In this document: in pieces, positions 23,150 through 30,210 of the stretch
Numbering within the stretch: the first letter of the stretch is position 1
How the letters are laid out: every line of letters starts with the position of its first letter
From: Candidatus Latescibacterota bacterium
Lineage (GTDB): Bacteria > JAAXHH01
DNA: 30,210 nucleotides
Assembly: GCA_022821935.1 (NCBI GenBank)
Contig: JAJECR010000098.1
Location: 1-30,210 of the forward strand
Direction of reading: 5' to 3'
Program-made: the position numbers and the translations under genes
Notes under the pieces: model-generated
What the model was told of the DNA's origin: nothing
Databases searched by the model: none
The model's input: only the letters and a program-made list of their open reading frames with translations

Positions 23150-24382
23150 TCAATCCCGGTCCGGCGGATCACCGAGATCCGGGACGGGCAGCAGCGCTCC
23201 GCTTCGCAGCGCGGATTCGTGGGCCACGAGACCGGGAAGCATATACCGGGCGGCATCCCACGCGTTGTTGGGGGGCAGCGTCCGGTTGACGCAGGCCCGC
23301 ACGAAATCGTCGACCAGGAACTGGTGACTGCCTGCATGGCCGTTCGGAAGACCGGCGAAGGCGGCCGGCAGCCGTTCGACCGGGTGCACCGCGGAGACGC
23401 CCAGATGGGTGCCGTCGGATGCGGTCACCTTGCTCATCAGATCGCTTCCCGTCGGATCCCTTTCCATCGGATCGCTACCTATCGGATCCCTTTCCGACAC
23501 AGGCTGGCCAGTGCAGGCGAGCAGGTTATCCAGGTTCTCGACCCGCGTACCGTCCTTTCGCATCCAGGCCGCGCCGCCGGCGGACTGCTCGAATCCGCCT
23601 TCGGTGCCCTGGAGGCCCATGCGCACGCAGCCCGGGTGGCCCACGCGGCGGAACTCGTTGATGCGGCAGACGCTCCCGTCGGACATGCTGTATAGGGCGC
23701 TCTGGTTGCTGAAGGGATTGCTCCAGTCATTGACCCTGTAGATCCCGTCCTCGTGTACATCCCGAAATCCCTGGCAGGATACCTGGGTCATGCGCGCGCC
23801 GGTCACGGAAATGATCTGGCTGGTTGAATGCGTCGGGTAGTACATGGGCGGGATCCCGGCCGTCTCCCGCCAGTTTTCGCCGCCGCGCCAGCGGGCCACG
23901 TCGTAGAGGCCGTGGTCCCAATCGTGGTAGTATTCCGCCTGGCCGTAGACGATACGGCCGAAGGCGCCCCGCGCGTACTGCTCCCTGCAATACAGCACGC
24001 CCGGATAATAATAGCTGGTCTCCCCGAGCATGTAGACGGCGTCCGAGGCCGTGGCTGCGGCCACCAGTCTTTCGATTTCATCCACGCTGATCCCGGGCGG
24101 CACGGCCGAGTACACGTCTTTTCCGGCTTCCAGGGCCTGGACGGCCTGGGGACCGTGAAGCCAGTTCTGGGTGAAGAGGCAAACGGCGTCTACGCCGGTT
24201 CCGCAGAGGTCTTCGAGGGAGGGACTGGTATCCCCGATCTCGAAACGGGCGGTCGAGTATGCCAGTTTTTCGGCGTCCAGGTCGCACAGCACGACCCGCT
24301 CCACGAGCGGATGCGCTTTGAACAGGGGGATGAAAGACTGCGCGAAGGCACCCGCGCCTACGATTCCGACGTGGAGTCCCAT
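23150..24382 (-). CDS. Gfo/Idh/MocA family oxidoreductase, variant active site
   Basis: 410 residues from ATG 24382; GAGGTG is properly spaced for this start rather than the GTG two codons upstream. The NAD motif GIVGAGAFAQSF opens the protein. At the EKP position it has SAVPPG after AGKDVY, so the catalytic Lys is replaced by Val. Variants with SAVP or CEVP are known among uncharacterised members. Then TQNWLHGPQAVQAL, RWRGGENWRETAGIPPMYYPTHSTSQI follow. Two 10-residue repeats (RDPIGSDPME, RDPTGSDLMS) sit in the C-terminal half. Function could be non-catalytic or use other residues. Confidence 0.85.
   Translation of the reverse strand: MGLHVGIVGAGAFAQSFIPLFKAHPLVERVVLCDLDAEKLAYSTARFEIGDTSPSLEDLCGTGVDAVCLFTQNWLHGPQAVQALEAGKDVYSAVPPGISVDEIERLVAAATASDAVYMLGETSYYYPGVLYCREQYARGAFGRIVYGQAEYYHDWDHGLYDVARWRGGENWRETAGIPPMYYPTHSTSQIISVTGARMTQVSCQGFRDVHEDGIYRVNDWSNPFSNQSALYSMSDGSVCRINEFRRVGHPGCVRMGLQGTEGGFEQSAGGAAWMRKDGTRVENLDNLLACTGQPVSERDPIGSDPMERDPTGSDLMSKVTASDGTHLGVSAVHPVERLPAAFAGLPNGHAGSHQFLVDDFVRACVNRTLPPNNAWDAARYMLPGLVAHESALRSGALLPVPDLGDPPDRD
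23437..23496 (-). repeat. In-frame 30-bp tandem repeat
   Basis: Two 30-bp units, 23437-23466 and 23467-23496, share GATCGCT and CGGATCCCTTTCC and encode related decapeptides in the oxidoreductase. They form a surface-loop-like insertion rich in Asp, Pro and Ser. Confidence 0.85.
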
Positions 24383-24475
24383 GTTCACCTCATGCCTGTC
24401 TTAAGCGCCGCCGGGGTGGCGCCATCGAGGCCGTCTTGAATGCGTGGTGAGGAGCCGCGCTGCGCTCTGCCCGGT

Positions 24476-25891
24476 CTATTCGCCAGCGGGACCGAGGAGA
24501 TTGCGCAGGAATGCCAACCCACGGGGAATGGCCTCCGGTATGGAGGTGATATCGTGGGTTCCACCCGGGTAGATATAGGCTTCAAATTCCGGCGCTCCGC
24601 GACCGATCTCCTCCATGGCCCGGATCATGGATTCCGCCTGGCTGACGGAAACCACCCCGTCCATGTCGCCGTGGTGAACCTGCAACGGGGGCATATCCTC
24701 GACAAACAGGACGGGGGACCGGCGGACGAGCGCCAGCCGGGCATCCTGGAGCGAAACGTCCCCGGCCCACCAGGGGACGATGTAGGTGGCGCGCAGGTAT
24801 TCGACGCCGGGCAGGTCGACGGTCACGCCCCTCACCAGGAGACTGGCGATGTCGCGCGCCCATTCATTCTGGAAATCCGTCGGCCCAAAGAACGTGATGA
24901 CTCCCGCTATACGCGCGTCCCGTATCCCCATCAACATCGCCACGCCGCCGCCTCTACTGGCGCCTACCACGAAGTACCGGTCGGAGATGGTTACCGGTAT
25001 GGTCTCCATGGCGAGGTTGACCAGCGCAAGGGAGTCGTCCACGTCGCGGTCCCACGGACTGGCCGGACCCTCCGATCTCCAGGCCCGGTCCCCGTATTCG
25101 AGCGGTTCATCCCGGAACGACGGGATCACGTAGACGAAGTCGTCTCTCATTTCTCCGAGGGCGACGGTCAATATGAATAGCGTGCTTTCCACCGACACCC
25201 CGTCGTCGCCGCCATGGGCGAATACCATGATGGGAAGACGCTCCGCGTCGTCGCGATCAGGCACGATGATGGCGCCGTAATGACGCATGCCCTCGACCTG
25301 GTGTGAGACAATACTCAACGTGGTCGGACTTCCGCCCATGCTGAAGGCTTCTTCGAGCTCGACCATGCCGCCGGCCGCCGAGAAGTCCCGCGACGCCCAG
25401 TCGGCGCGTACCGCCGAAAGTTCGGCCTCGTCGGGCGGCGCGAAGAGGACGTCGAGCGAATCTTCCACGGAGACCGCGTGGCTGCGGATGTTGACGGATG
25501 CGCCGGAAGTGGTTACGGCCAGCGTTTGCAGTCCTGAAACCGATCCGAGCGTCCAGTTCGTTGCGGCCCTGCCTTCCGGACCGGTCCCGGCAGTTGTTGG
25601 GACCGTAACACCGTGGCTGGGCGTGAACAGGACGAGCACGCCGGGCAGAGGCTGTTCTTCCTCGTCGAGCACCTGGACCACGACGGGTTCCCGGAGACTC
25701 GAACCGGCGAGCGCGCGCTGCCCGTCGCCTGAAACTACGCGTATACCGGAGACCCGGGGTGGATCCGTGGGTTCGGATGTGGTCGGACCTTCCCCGCCGC
25801 AGGAAACCAGCATGACCAGGGAAAGGAGCAGCGTGATCTGGGCGTGGAGTTGGCGGCAATACCTGCGATGCACGTCTGGTCGTGGTATCAT
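24476..25891 (-). CDS. Lipoprotein with Ig-like domain and alpha/beta hydrolase domain
   Basis: 471 residues. A hydrophobic stretch ends in the lipobox LVSC (Cys at about residue 31), so it is a membrane-anchored lipoprotein. Residues about 45-140 form a bacterial Ig-like domain (VLDEEEQPLPGVLVLFTPS, GPEGRAATNWTLG). Residues about 190-470 are a prolyl-oligopeptidase-like hydrolase with nucleophile elbow GASRGGG, acid in HGDMDGVVS and His in GGTHDI. It is a cell-envelope esterase or peptidase of unknown substrate. The start at 25891 has only a weak ribosome-binding site. Confidence 0.85.
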   Translation of the reverse strand: MIPRPDVHRRYCRQLHAQITLLLSLVMLVSCGGEGPTTSEPTDPPRVSGIRVVSGDGQRALAGSSLREPVVVQVLDEEEQPLPGVLVLFTPSHGVTVPTTAGTGPEGRAATNWTLGSVSGLQTLAVTTSGASVNIRSHAVSVEDSLDVLFAPPDEAELSAVRADWASRDFSAAGGMVELEEAFSMGGSPTTLSIVSHQVEGMRHYGAIIVPDRDDAERLPIMVFAHGGDDGVSVESTLFILTVALGEMRDDFVYVIPSFRDEPLEYGDRAWRSEGPASPWDRDVDDSLALVNLAMETIPVTISDRYFVVGASRGGGVAMLMGIRDARIAGVITFFGPTDFQNEWARDIASLLVRGVTVDLPGVEYLRATYIVPWWAGDVSLQDARLALVRRSPVLFVEDMPPLQVHHGDMDGVVSVSQAESMIRAMEEIGRGAPEFEAYIYPGGTHDITSIPEAIPRGLAFLRNLLGPAGE

Positions 25892-26090
25892 CTTATTCGC
25901 GGTGAAACGTTGGAATTTGCTTGAATCGCTGGTCGATAATCCGAGATGCCAGGATGCATCTTTTCTTTGCGCCTGTCCCGTATGTTAAGCGCGTCAGCAT
26001 GTAATGTACAGTGCGGTAACGGAGTTTGGAAGTCCCGATTTTCCTCGCTCGTTCGCCTTGTAGTTTATGTGCGGAAATCCGGCCTTCCAG

Positions 26091-26174
26091 CGGGCGATGT
26101 ACCCGGCGATCAAACTGGCGATCTGTGCGGCGATCAATTTGGCGATCAAACTGGCGGTCTACCCGGCGACTCTC
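26091..26174. repeat. Seven 12-bp tandem repeats across the MFS stop codon
   Basis: Seven contiguous 12-bp units with core GGCGATC run from 26091 to 26174. On the minus strand they encode LIA-x-type tetrapeptides. The MFS stop TAG (26161-26159) lies in unit five, where other units have TTG or CAG. The rest of the 267-base gap between the lipoprotein and MFS genes holds no gene that I can support. Confidence 0.8.
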
Positions 26175-27640
26175 GAGGCCTGTACACGCCGAAGCCGTAA
26201 CAGGCACGCTATGCCCGCCAGGGCCAGCACACCGTTGAAACTGAACACCAGTATCCAGGCCGACTGCACGGCGGCATGGTCGAGAATGAATCCCGCCAGA
26301 ACGGGGGCGCCGGTTCCCGCCACGAATCCAATGAAGGACTGTAAGGCCTGCGCCGAACCTACCAGGTTTCTTGGGGCGAGTTCCGTGACGGCGGTCGAGT
26401 AAATGGCGGAATCGGCGGCCGTAAAGAATCCGTATAAGAATCCCAGCACGACCAGGTACGTGAACGGCAATCCAACCAGCCAGCCGGCCATGAACGAACA
26501 GATCCCGCTGACTGCGAAAATAAGCGTCGCGGTCCTGGTTCTTCCGAATCGGTCCGACGCCCAACCGCCGATCAGCACGCTGCAAATACCCGTCATAAAC
26601 ATCAGGCCGGCCAGGGTGGCGGCACGCGATGCCGCGTTGCCCGGATCAAGTCCTCCCAGCATGAGCGCGGCGCCAAGTAGCAGCGGCAGCCACAGGCGTG
26701 CCAGGAAGAGTTCGGCGGTGTGCAGCGCGTAGGCCATGATGACCAGTACCAGCCGCCGGTCACGCAGCGGCGCCAGGCTAAGCCAGCCGCCATTCACAGT
26801 GCCACAATCGTTCCTGCGTTCAGCATCGATCCCTTGGACATTGCCGTTTCCGTGGTCATTACCGTTGCGGCCGTCATCGAAATTTCGGCGGTCATCGCGA
26901 TTCCCGTGGCTGTCTCCGTCTCCTCGGTCGTCCCCCACGCGTGGCGTCCGCGACAGTTGACCTGAAGCAAGAAACGCAGCGATGGCAATACTTGCCAGAC
27001 CGGGCAACGTGGTCACCAGAAAAGCCGGCTCCCATCCGGCTACCCTTCCCAGAAGAATGCCCATGAACAAGTATGAAACCGTCGTGCCGGCGTAACCCGA
27101 TCCCACGAAGACACTTACGGCCGTAGCCCTGCTCCCTCCGGCAAACCGGTGTGACACCAGGCGAATGCCCGTGATGTAAACACACACATGGCCGACCCCA
27201 TAAATGAATCGCAACAGGGAGGCGGTCCACAATCCCTCCGCCAGCAGGGGAAACAGGAATCCGCTGCACGCCGTCAGCACGACACCGATGATCAGGATAC
27301 CCAGGGGATTGAAACGGTCGGTGAAGGGTACGAGCAGCAGGGACGAAACGGCGTAACCCGCCAGGTAAGAGGAAAAGATCACGCCCGACTGGGTGTTGTT
27401 CAGCCCCCATTCCGTGCGGATGAATGGAAGGGACGCGACGTAACTCGAGGAGGACAGCAGGATGAGGAACAGCACGCCGCTCAACCCGACGAGCCAGGCT
27501 ATGTCGGGCCAGGAGGTCTGTGTGGCGCCACTTCGACGGGCGTCTGTGTCGTCAGATGAGAGGGATGAGTTGGATGAAAGCAAAAGTTTAAAACAGGACG
27601 GGTTCCATACAAGACAAGCCACAGAAACTGGGCCATTCAA
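26159..27640 (-). CDS. MFS transporter with a hydrophilic central loop
   Basis: Up to 493 residues, with 12 hydrophobic segments; the transmembrane part begins at about residue 45 (WLVGLSGVLFLI). The signature loop FTDRFNPLG lies between the second and third segments and ASDRFGRTR after the eighth. The central loop is expanded with a low-complexity stretch rich in Asp, Gly, Asn and Arg (about residues 230-285). The start is uncertain: TTG 27640 has no ribosome-binding site and other in-frame GTG or TTG codons follow. The C-terminus is cut by a stop inside a tandem repeat. The substrate is unknown. Confidence 0.85.
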   Translation of the reverse strand: MNGPVSVACLVWNPSCFKLLLSSNSSLSSDDTDARRSGATQTSWPDIAWLVGLSGVLFLILLSSSSYVASLPFIRTEWGLNNTQSGVIFSSYLAGYAVSSLLLVPFTDRFNPLGILIIGVVLTACSGFLFPLLAEGLWTASLLRFIYGVGHVCVYITGIRLVSHRFAGGSRATAVSVFVGSGYAGTTVSYLFMGILLGRVAGWEPAFLVTTLPGLASIAIAAFLASGQLSRTPRVGDDRGDGDSHGNRDDRRNFDDGRNGNDHGNGNVQGIDAERRNDCGTVNGGWLSLAPLRDRRLVLVIMAYALHTAELFLARLWLPLLLGAALMLGGLDPGNAASRAATLAGLMFMTGICSVLIGGWASDRFGRTRTATLIFAVSGICSFMAGWLVGLPFTYLVVLGFLYGFFTAADSAIYSTAVTELAPRNLVGSAQALQSFIGFVAGTGAPVLAGFILDHAAVQSAWILVFSFNGVLALAGIACLLRLRRVQASRVAG

Positions 27641-27825
27641 ACGCCGTTTTTGCAGATATGATACCCTCTAGACCGGAAAACCTCAAGGTACGTTCATTCT
27701 CATGGTTCGGTTGCCTGAGCCTTAACGTAGTTACGATAGATTTGTGCTTGCAATTACACCATATTTGATGTATTGAAATCCACTACACCCTTATAGACGT
27801 AATTATGTTCTTGAATCGAGTCGAT

Positions 27826-27845
27826 AAACGCTTGTAAACGCTTGT
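27826..27845 (+). promoter_or_regulatory. Two 10-bp direct repeats, possible operator
   Basis: AAACGCTTGT occurs twice in succession (27826-27835, 27836-27845), ending 16 bases before the XRE-type regulator's ATG, where autoregulators often bind. The gap 27641-27861 is AT-rich and otherwise without a gene I can support. Confidence 0.5.
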
Positions 27846-27861
27846 AAATTGGTAAATCCTG

Positions 27862-28131
27862 ATGCAGAACTTCGCTGACCATATCGAGCAAAAGCTCAAC
27901 GATAAACGCTTTCACAAAATGTTAGAAGAGGAGAAGCAAATGGCTGAGTTGGCCGTAAGGCTTGCGCTTGCACGTGACAAATCGGGGAAATCGCAGCAGG
28001 AACTAGCTATAGAAGCCCGAATAACTCAACAACAACTATCCAGGCTGGAAAACGGAGCGAGATGCAACGTCAATACGCTGCTCAAAGTGTGCAATGCATT
28101 AGGCCTAACGCTGGAATTGAAAGAGGCGTAA
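27862..28131 (+). CDS. XRE-family helix-turn-helix regulator, antitoxin-like
   Basis: 89 residues. A helical N-terminus (about 1-35) is followed by a helix-turn-helix with SQQELAIEARITQQQLSRLENGARCNVNTLLKVCNALG (about 44-81). The layout, including the short acidic LELKEA end, resembles HigA-type antitoxins. No toxin gene lies immediately before it. The next gene, 62 bases downstream, is an EEP nuclease-like protein. Composition is clearly AT-richer than the rest, suggesting transfer. No good ribosome-binding site before ATG 27862. Confidence 0.82.
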   Translation: MQNFADHIEQKLNDKRFHKMLEEEKQMAELAVRLALARDKSGKSQQELAIEARITQQQLSRLENGARCNVNTLLKVCNALGLTLELKEA

Positions 28132-28193
28132 TTCCGGGTATATTCCGGAGTACTGACCAGATACCGGGGTCTTAATTTACCAGGAAGGTTAAA

Positions 28194-29015
28194 TTGATCA
28201 AATTAGTCTGCTGGAACATCGCCCGCCGACATGACGCCTGGCGGAGTCTGGTAAAAAATGAGAGTAAGGCTGACATAGCCCTGCTACAGGAGGCCAGAAT
28301 TCCTCCTGAAGACGTGAGGACGTGTTTGGAGATCGACCCCGGACCGTTCCACGATTTGAATGACAAAAGTATCTCACGATGTGCTGTTGTAAAACTCACC
28401 GAGGAAATAAAAGTTGCGTGGCTCGAACCGGTACCCATTGCAAGATCGCAATACGGCGATTTCGTTGAAAGCCATCCTGGGTGTATTTCGTCTGCAATTG
28501 TCACATCGTCCAACAGTACTGCCTTTACAGCCGTGTCCTTTTGTACGGAATTTGAGAAACCTCATTGGTCGACTGGGAAAATGTCCTGGGATGTCGTAGA
28601 CGCATCCATCCACCGTATCATCTCGGACATATCCTTGCTGATTGGGAGGCAACATGGTCACCGGATCATTGCCGCCGGTGATCTCACGGTTACGTATGGC
28701 TACGGAGTCAACGAATACTGGAAGCGGCGTGAAGCTCTCATATTCGAAAGGATGGCGGCAATCGGGCTACCACTTGTCGGTCCGCAATACCCTCATGGCC
28801 GACAAGCCAATCCATGGCCGGATGAACTACCAGAATACAGCAAGAATGTCCCCACATATTTCCATCCTACTCAAACCCCTGAGACAGCTACAAGACGACT
28901 GGACTACGTATTTGCGTCCGAGAGCATGGCCGATTCCGTCAAGGTGCGCGCCTTGAACCACCCCGAAGAATGGGGTCCGAGCGATCACTGCAGGATCGAG
29001 ATCGAAGTGACGTAG
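28194..29015 (+). CDS. Endonuclease/exonuclease/phosphatase family protein
   Basis: 273 residues, starting at TTG 28194 with AGGAAGG five bases upstream. EEP motifs are VCWNIA (Asn8), LLQEA (Glu33), AAGDLT (Asp163), RLDYVF (Asp237) and GPSDHC (Asp264, His265). The usual Asn of GDxN is Thr here (Thr165). It is shorter than the EEP protein at 2452-3783 and lacks its C-terminal extension. No signal peptide. It may act with the upstream regulator. AT-rich like the preceding gene. Confidence 0.8.
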   Translation: MIKLVCWNIARRHDAWRSLVKNESKADIALLQEARIPPEDVRTCLEIDPGPFHDLNDKSISRCAVVKLTEEIKVAWLEPVPIARSQYGDFVESHPGCISSAIVTSSNSTAFTAVSFCTEFEKPHWSTGKMSWDVVDASIHRIISDISLLIGRQHGHRIIAAGDLTVTYGYGVNEYWKRREALIFERMAAIGLPLVGPQYPHGRQANPWPDELPEYSKNVPTYFHPTQTPETATRRLDYVFASESMADSVKVRALNHPEEWGPSDHCRIEIEVT

Positions 29016-29058
29016 CTAGAACACGGTTTCCGATAGGTGGGACCGCAGAGGATATGCA

Positions 29059-29625
29059 ATGAACGAACGCGGGAATACGTCTCAGACCTACCTGGCCCTG
29101 CTGCGCGGTATCAACGTCGGCGGCAAGAACGTCATCAAGATGGCTGACCTGCGGGAATGTTTCGAGGCTGAAGGCTTCCGCGATGTCGTTACTTACATCC
29201 AGAGCGGGAACGTGGTCTTTCGTTCGCCGACAACTGCACTCAGAACGCTGACGAATCGAATCGAGAAGATGCTGGCCGTGGCGTTCGACTACGAAGCGAG
29301 TGTCGTGATGCGCTCAAGAAAGCAGATTCGGAAAGTGGTCGCCGATGCGCCGGCGGGGTTTGGAGAACGGTCGGAGACGTACCGCTATGACGTCATCTTC
29401 CTGAAGGCGCCTCTCACGGCGACTGCCGCCATGGAGGACGTCCCTGCCAGGCCCGGAGTGGATGAGTCCTGGACGGGCAGTGGTGTGCTTTACTTCTCAA
29501 GACGCATCGACCAGGCCTCGCGAAGCTATCTCAGCCGGCTCGCTTCGATGCCCGTTTACCAGCGCGTGACGGTCCGCAACTGGAACACGACGACCCGATT
29601 GCTCGAGCTCATGGAAAGAGACTGA
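29059..29625 (+). CDS. DUF1697 domain protein
   Basis: 188 residues, full length for DUF1697. The opening YLALLRGINVGGKNVIKMADLRECFEAEGF and VVTYIQSGNVVFRSP are the family's hallmark, and the C-terminal KxMPVYQRVTVRNWNTTTRLLELM region is also typical. Function is unknown. GAGGAT precedes ATG 29059. It follows the EEP gene by 43 bases in the same direction. Composition is nearer to the main chromosomal genes. Confidence 0.9.
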   Translation: MNERGNTSQTYLALLRGINVGGKNVIKMADLRECFEAEGFRDVVTYIQSGNVVFRSPTTALRTLTNRIEKMLAVAFDYEASVVMRSRKQIRKVVADAPAGFGERSETYRYDVIFLKAPLTATAAMEDVPARPGVDESWTGSGVLYFSRRIDQASRSYLSRLASMPVYQRVTVRNWNTTTRLLELMERD

Positions 29626-29763
29626 ATCCGGCCAACCTGTCCGACGCTGGTGCCCGTACCTTGTAGTCTTCGATTCTCAGCGGTTAACCAATACACATAC
29701 TTCATCATACACAAACCACATCAGCGCTGGTCGATTTGACCGACAAAGTCTGAGGGCAAGGCA

Positions 29764-30210
29764 TCACTCTCTGCCGCACCGTCCATCTCTAAACACCAAA
29801 ACCGGCTCGTTGGGTATAGAGCAGTCGGAAATGTATCCGTAAAGCGCATTCATCTCGGCTTCAAAGGCGTCATACGCTGTCAGCCGCTCGACGAGTGCCG
29901 TAGAATCTGTTGACGCGACGGAGTAAACGATGTACTCCCAGGGACCGCCGCAGGGCTTGGAACCCAGGCCCGCGTAGCGACAGTCGGCGATTGACGCGCC
30001 CTCAGCGTCGCCGATGAGCGCGTCGATTTCCCGCCGCATCTCCATTAACCGGGCACGGTCGTCATCCTCGGTTCGTAGTTCCTCCTCGACCGGCTGCTCC
30101 TCTTCTTCAACCGGCTGCTCCTCCCCGATCGGCTGTTCCTCCTCGACCGGCTGCTCCTCTTCTTCAACCGGCTGTTCCTCCTCGACCGGCTGGTCGCCAT
30201 TGTTGTCTGG
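29764..30210 (-). CDS. C-terminal part of a protein with Glu/Pro repeats; N-terminus beyond window
   Basis: The minus-strand frame is open from the stop at 29764 to the window edge (149 codons), so the gene is partial. The visible upstream part is acidic repeats of QPVEEE and QPVEEEE (about 30079-30192). Then comes a globular region with four cysteines (ADCRYAGLGSKPCGG, SDCSIPN, RCGRE), perhaps two disulfides, which would suit an exported protein or lipoprotein. The inner ATG at 30045 lacks a good ribosome-binding site and the repeats upstream are in frame, so it is not the start. No family recognised. Confidence 0.75.
   Translation of the reverse strand, partial: PDNNGDQPVEEEQPVEEEEQPVEEEQPIGEEQPVEEEEQPVEEELRTEDDDRARLMEMRREIDALIGDAEGASIADCRYAGLGSKPCGGPWEYIVYSVASTDSTALVERLTAYDAFEAEMNALYGYISDCSIPNEPVLVFRDGRCGRE
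30079..30192 (-). repeat. Hexapeptide-type coding repeats (QPVEEE)
   Basis: Six or so in-frame units of 18-21 bp encode QPVEEE or QPVEEEE, with one QPIGEE variant. Length variation by whole codons points to slippage. Acidic Pro-containing stalks like this often act as flexible linkers next to a membrane anchor. Confidence 0.85.

Overview
The window looks like a chromosomal segment of a GC-rich diderm bacterium, probably an environmental lineage. Evidence for a diderm is a Tsx-like outer-membrane channel and a lipoprotein with a clear lipobox. Starts mostly carry Shine-Dalgarno sites, with several TTG starts. The dense mix of Gfo/Idh/MocA oxidoreductases, sugar-phosphate-isomerase-type TIM barrels, phytanoyl-CoA-dioxygenase-like enzymes, a DUF3500 protein and an inositol-type cluster resembles what is common in Latescibacterota, Gemmatimonadota and Poribacteria genomes. 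That assignment is inference from gene content only.

Layout. (a) 165-2353: an AT-richer insertion that I read as an IS1-family-derived element. It has 18-bp perfect terminal inverted repeats (173-190 and 2328-2345), further matching subterminal blocks, and an 8-bp near-perfect target duplication (165-172 and 2346-2353). Inside are a broken IS1-type transposase, a remnant of a second transposase 3' end, a small membrane protein, several strong RNA hairpins and three tRNA-like genes with unusual anticodon loops. This tRNA-carrying element is the most unusual part of the window. (b) 2452-4002: an endonuclease/exonuclease/phosphatase (EEP) protein and a normal tRNA-Arg(TCG) behind a good promoter. 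(c) 4084-11648: a plus-strand cluster for polyol or inositol-like catabolism: oxidoreductase, TIM-barrel isomerase, Nramp-like transporter without the metal motifs, second oxidoreductase, IolD, a mini-ORF and an IolE-like dehydratase. (d) 11645-12847: two minus-strand genes, a small membrane protein and an RmlC-like epimerase. (e) 13025-15826: a plus-strand trio of PhyH-like dioxygenase, amidohydrolase and DUF3500 protein. (f) 15833-27640: a long run of minus-strand genes: 2-hydroxyacid dehydrogenase, ankyrin protein, DUF899 protein, zinc alcohol dehydrogenase, Tsx-like channel, second PhyH-like enzyme, alpha/beta hydrolase, third Gfo/Idh protein, lipoprotein esterase and MFS transporter. (g) 27826-30210: a lower-GC patch with an XRE-type regulator, a second EEP protein, a DUF1697 protein and the C-terminal part of a protein with (QPVEEE)-type repeats that runs off the window.

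A second theme is many short degenerate tandem repeats at gene ends, in intergenic gaps and in frame inside genes (periods 9, 12, 14, 30, 57, 60 and 62 bp). At least two overlap stop codons (the alcohol dehydrogenase and the MFS transporter), which suggests repeat expansion has been reshaping gene ends here.

How the genes work together: cluster (c) plausibly imports and oxidises a cyclitol or sugar acid (Gfo/Idh dehydrogenases), dehydrates it (IolE-like), cleaves the ring with ThDP-dependent IolD and isomerises by-products with the TIM-barrel enzyme. No iolB, iolC, iolJ or iolA is in the window, so the pathway is either completed elsewhere or is a variant.
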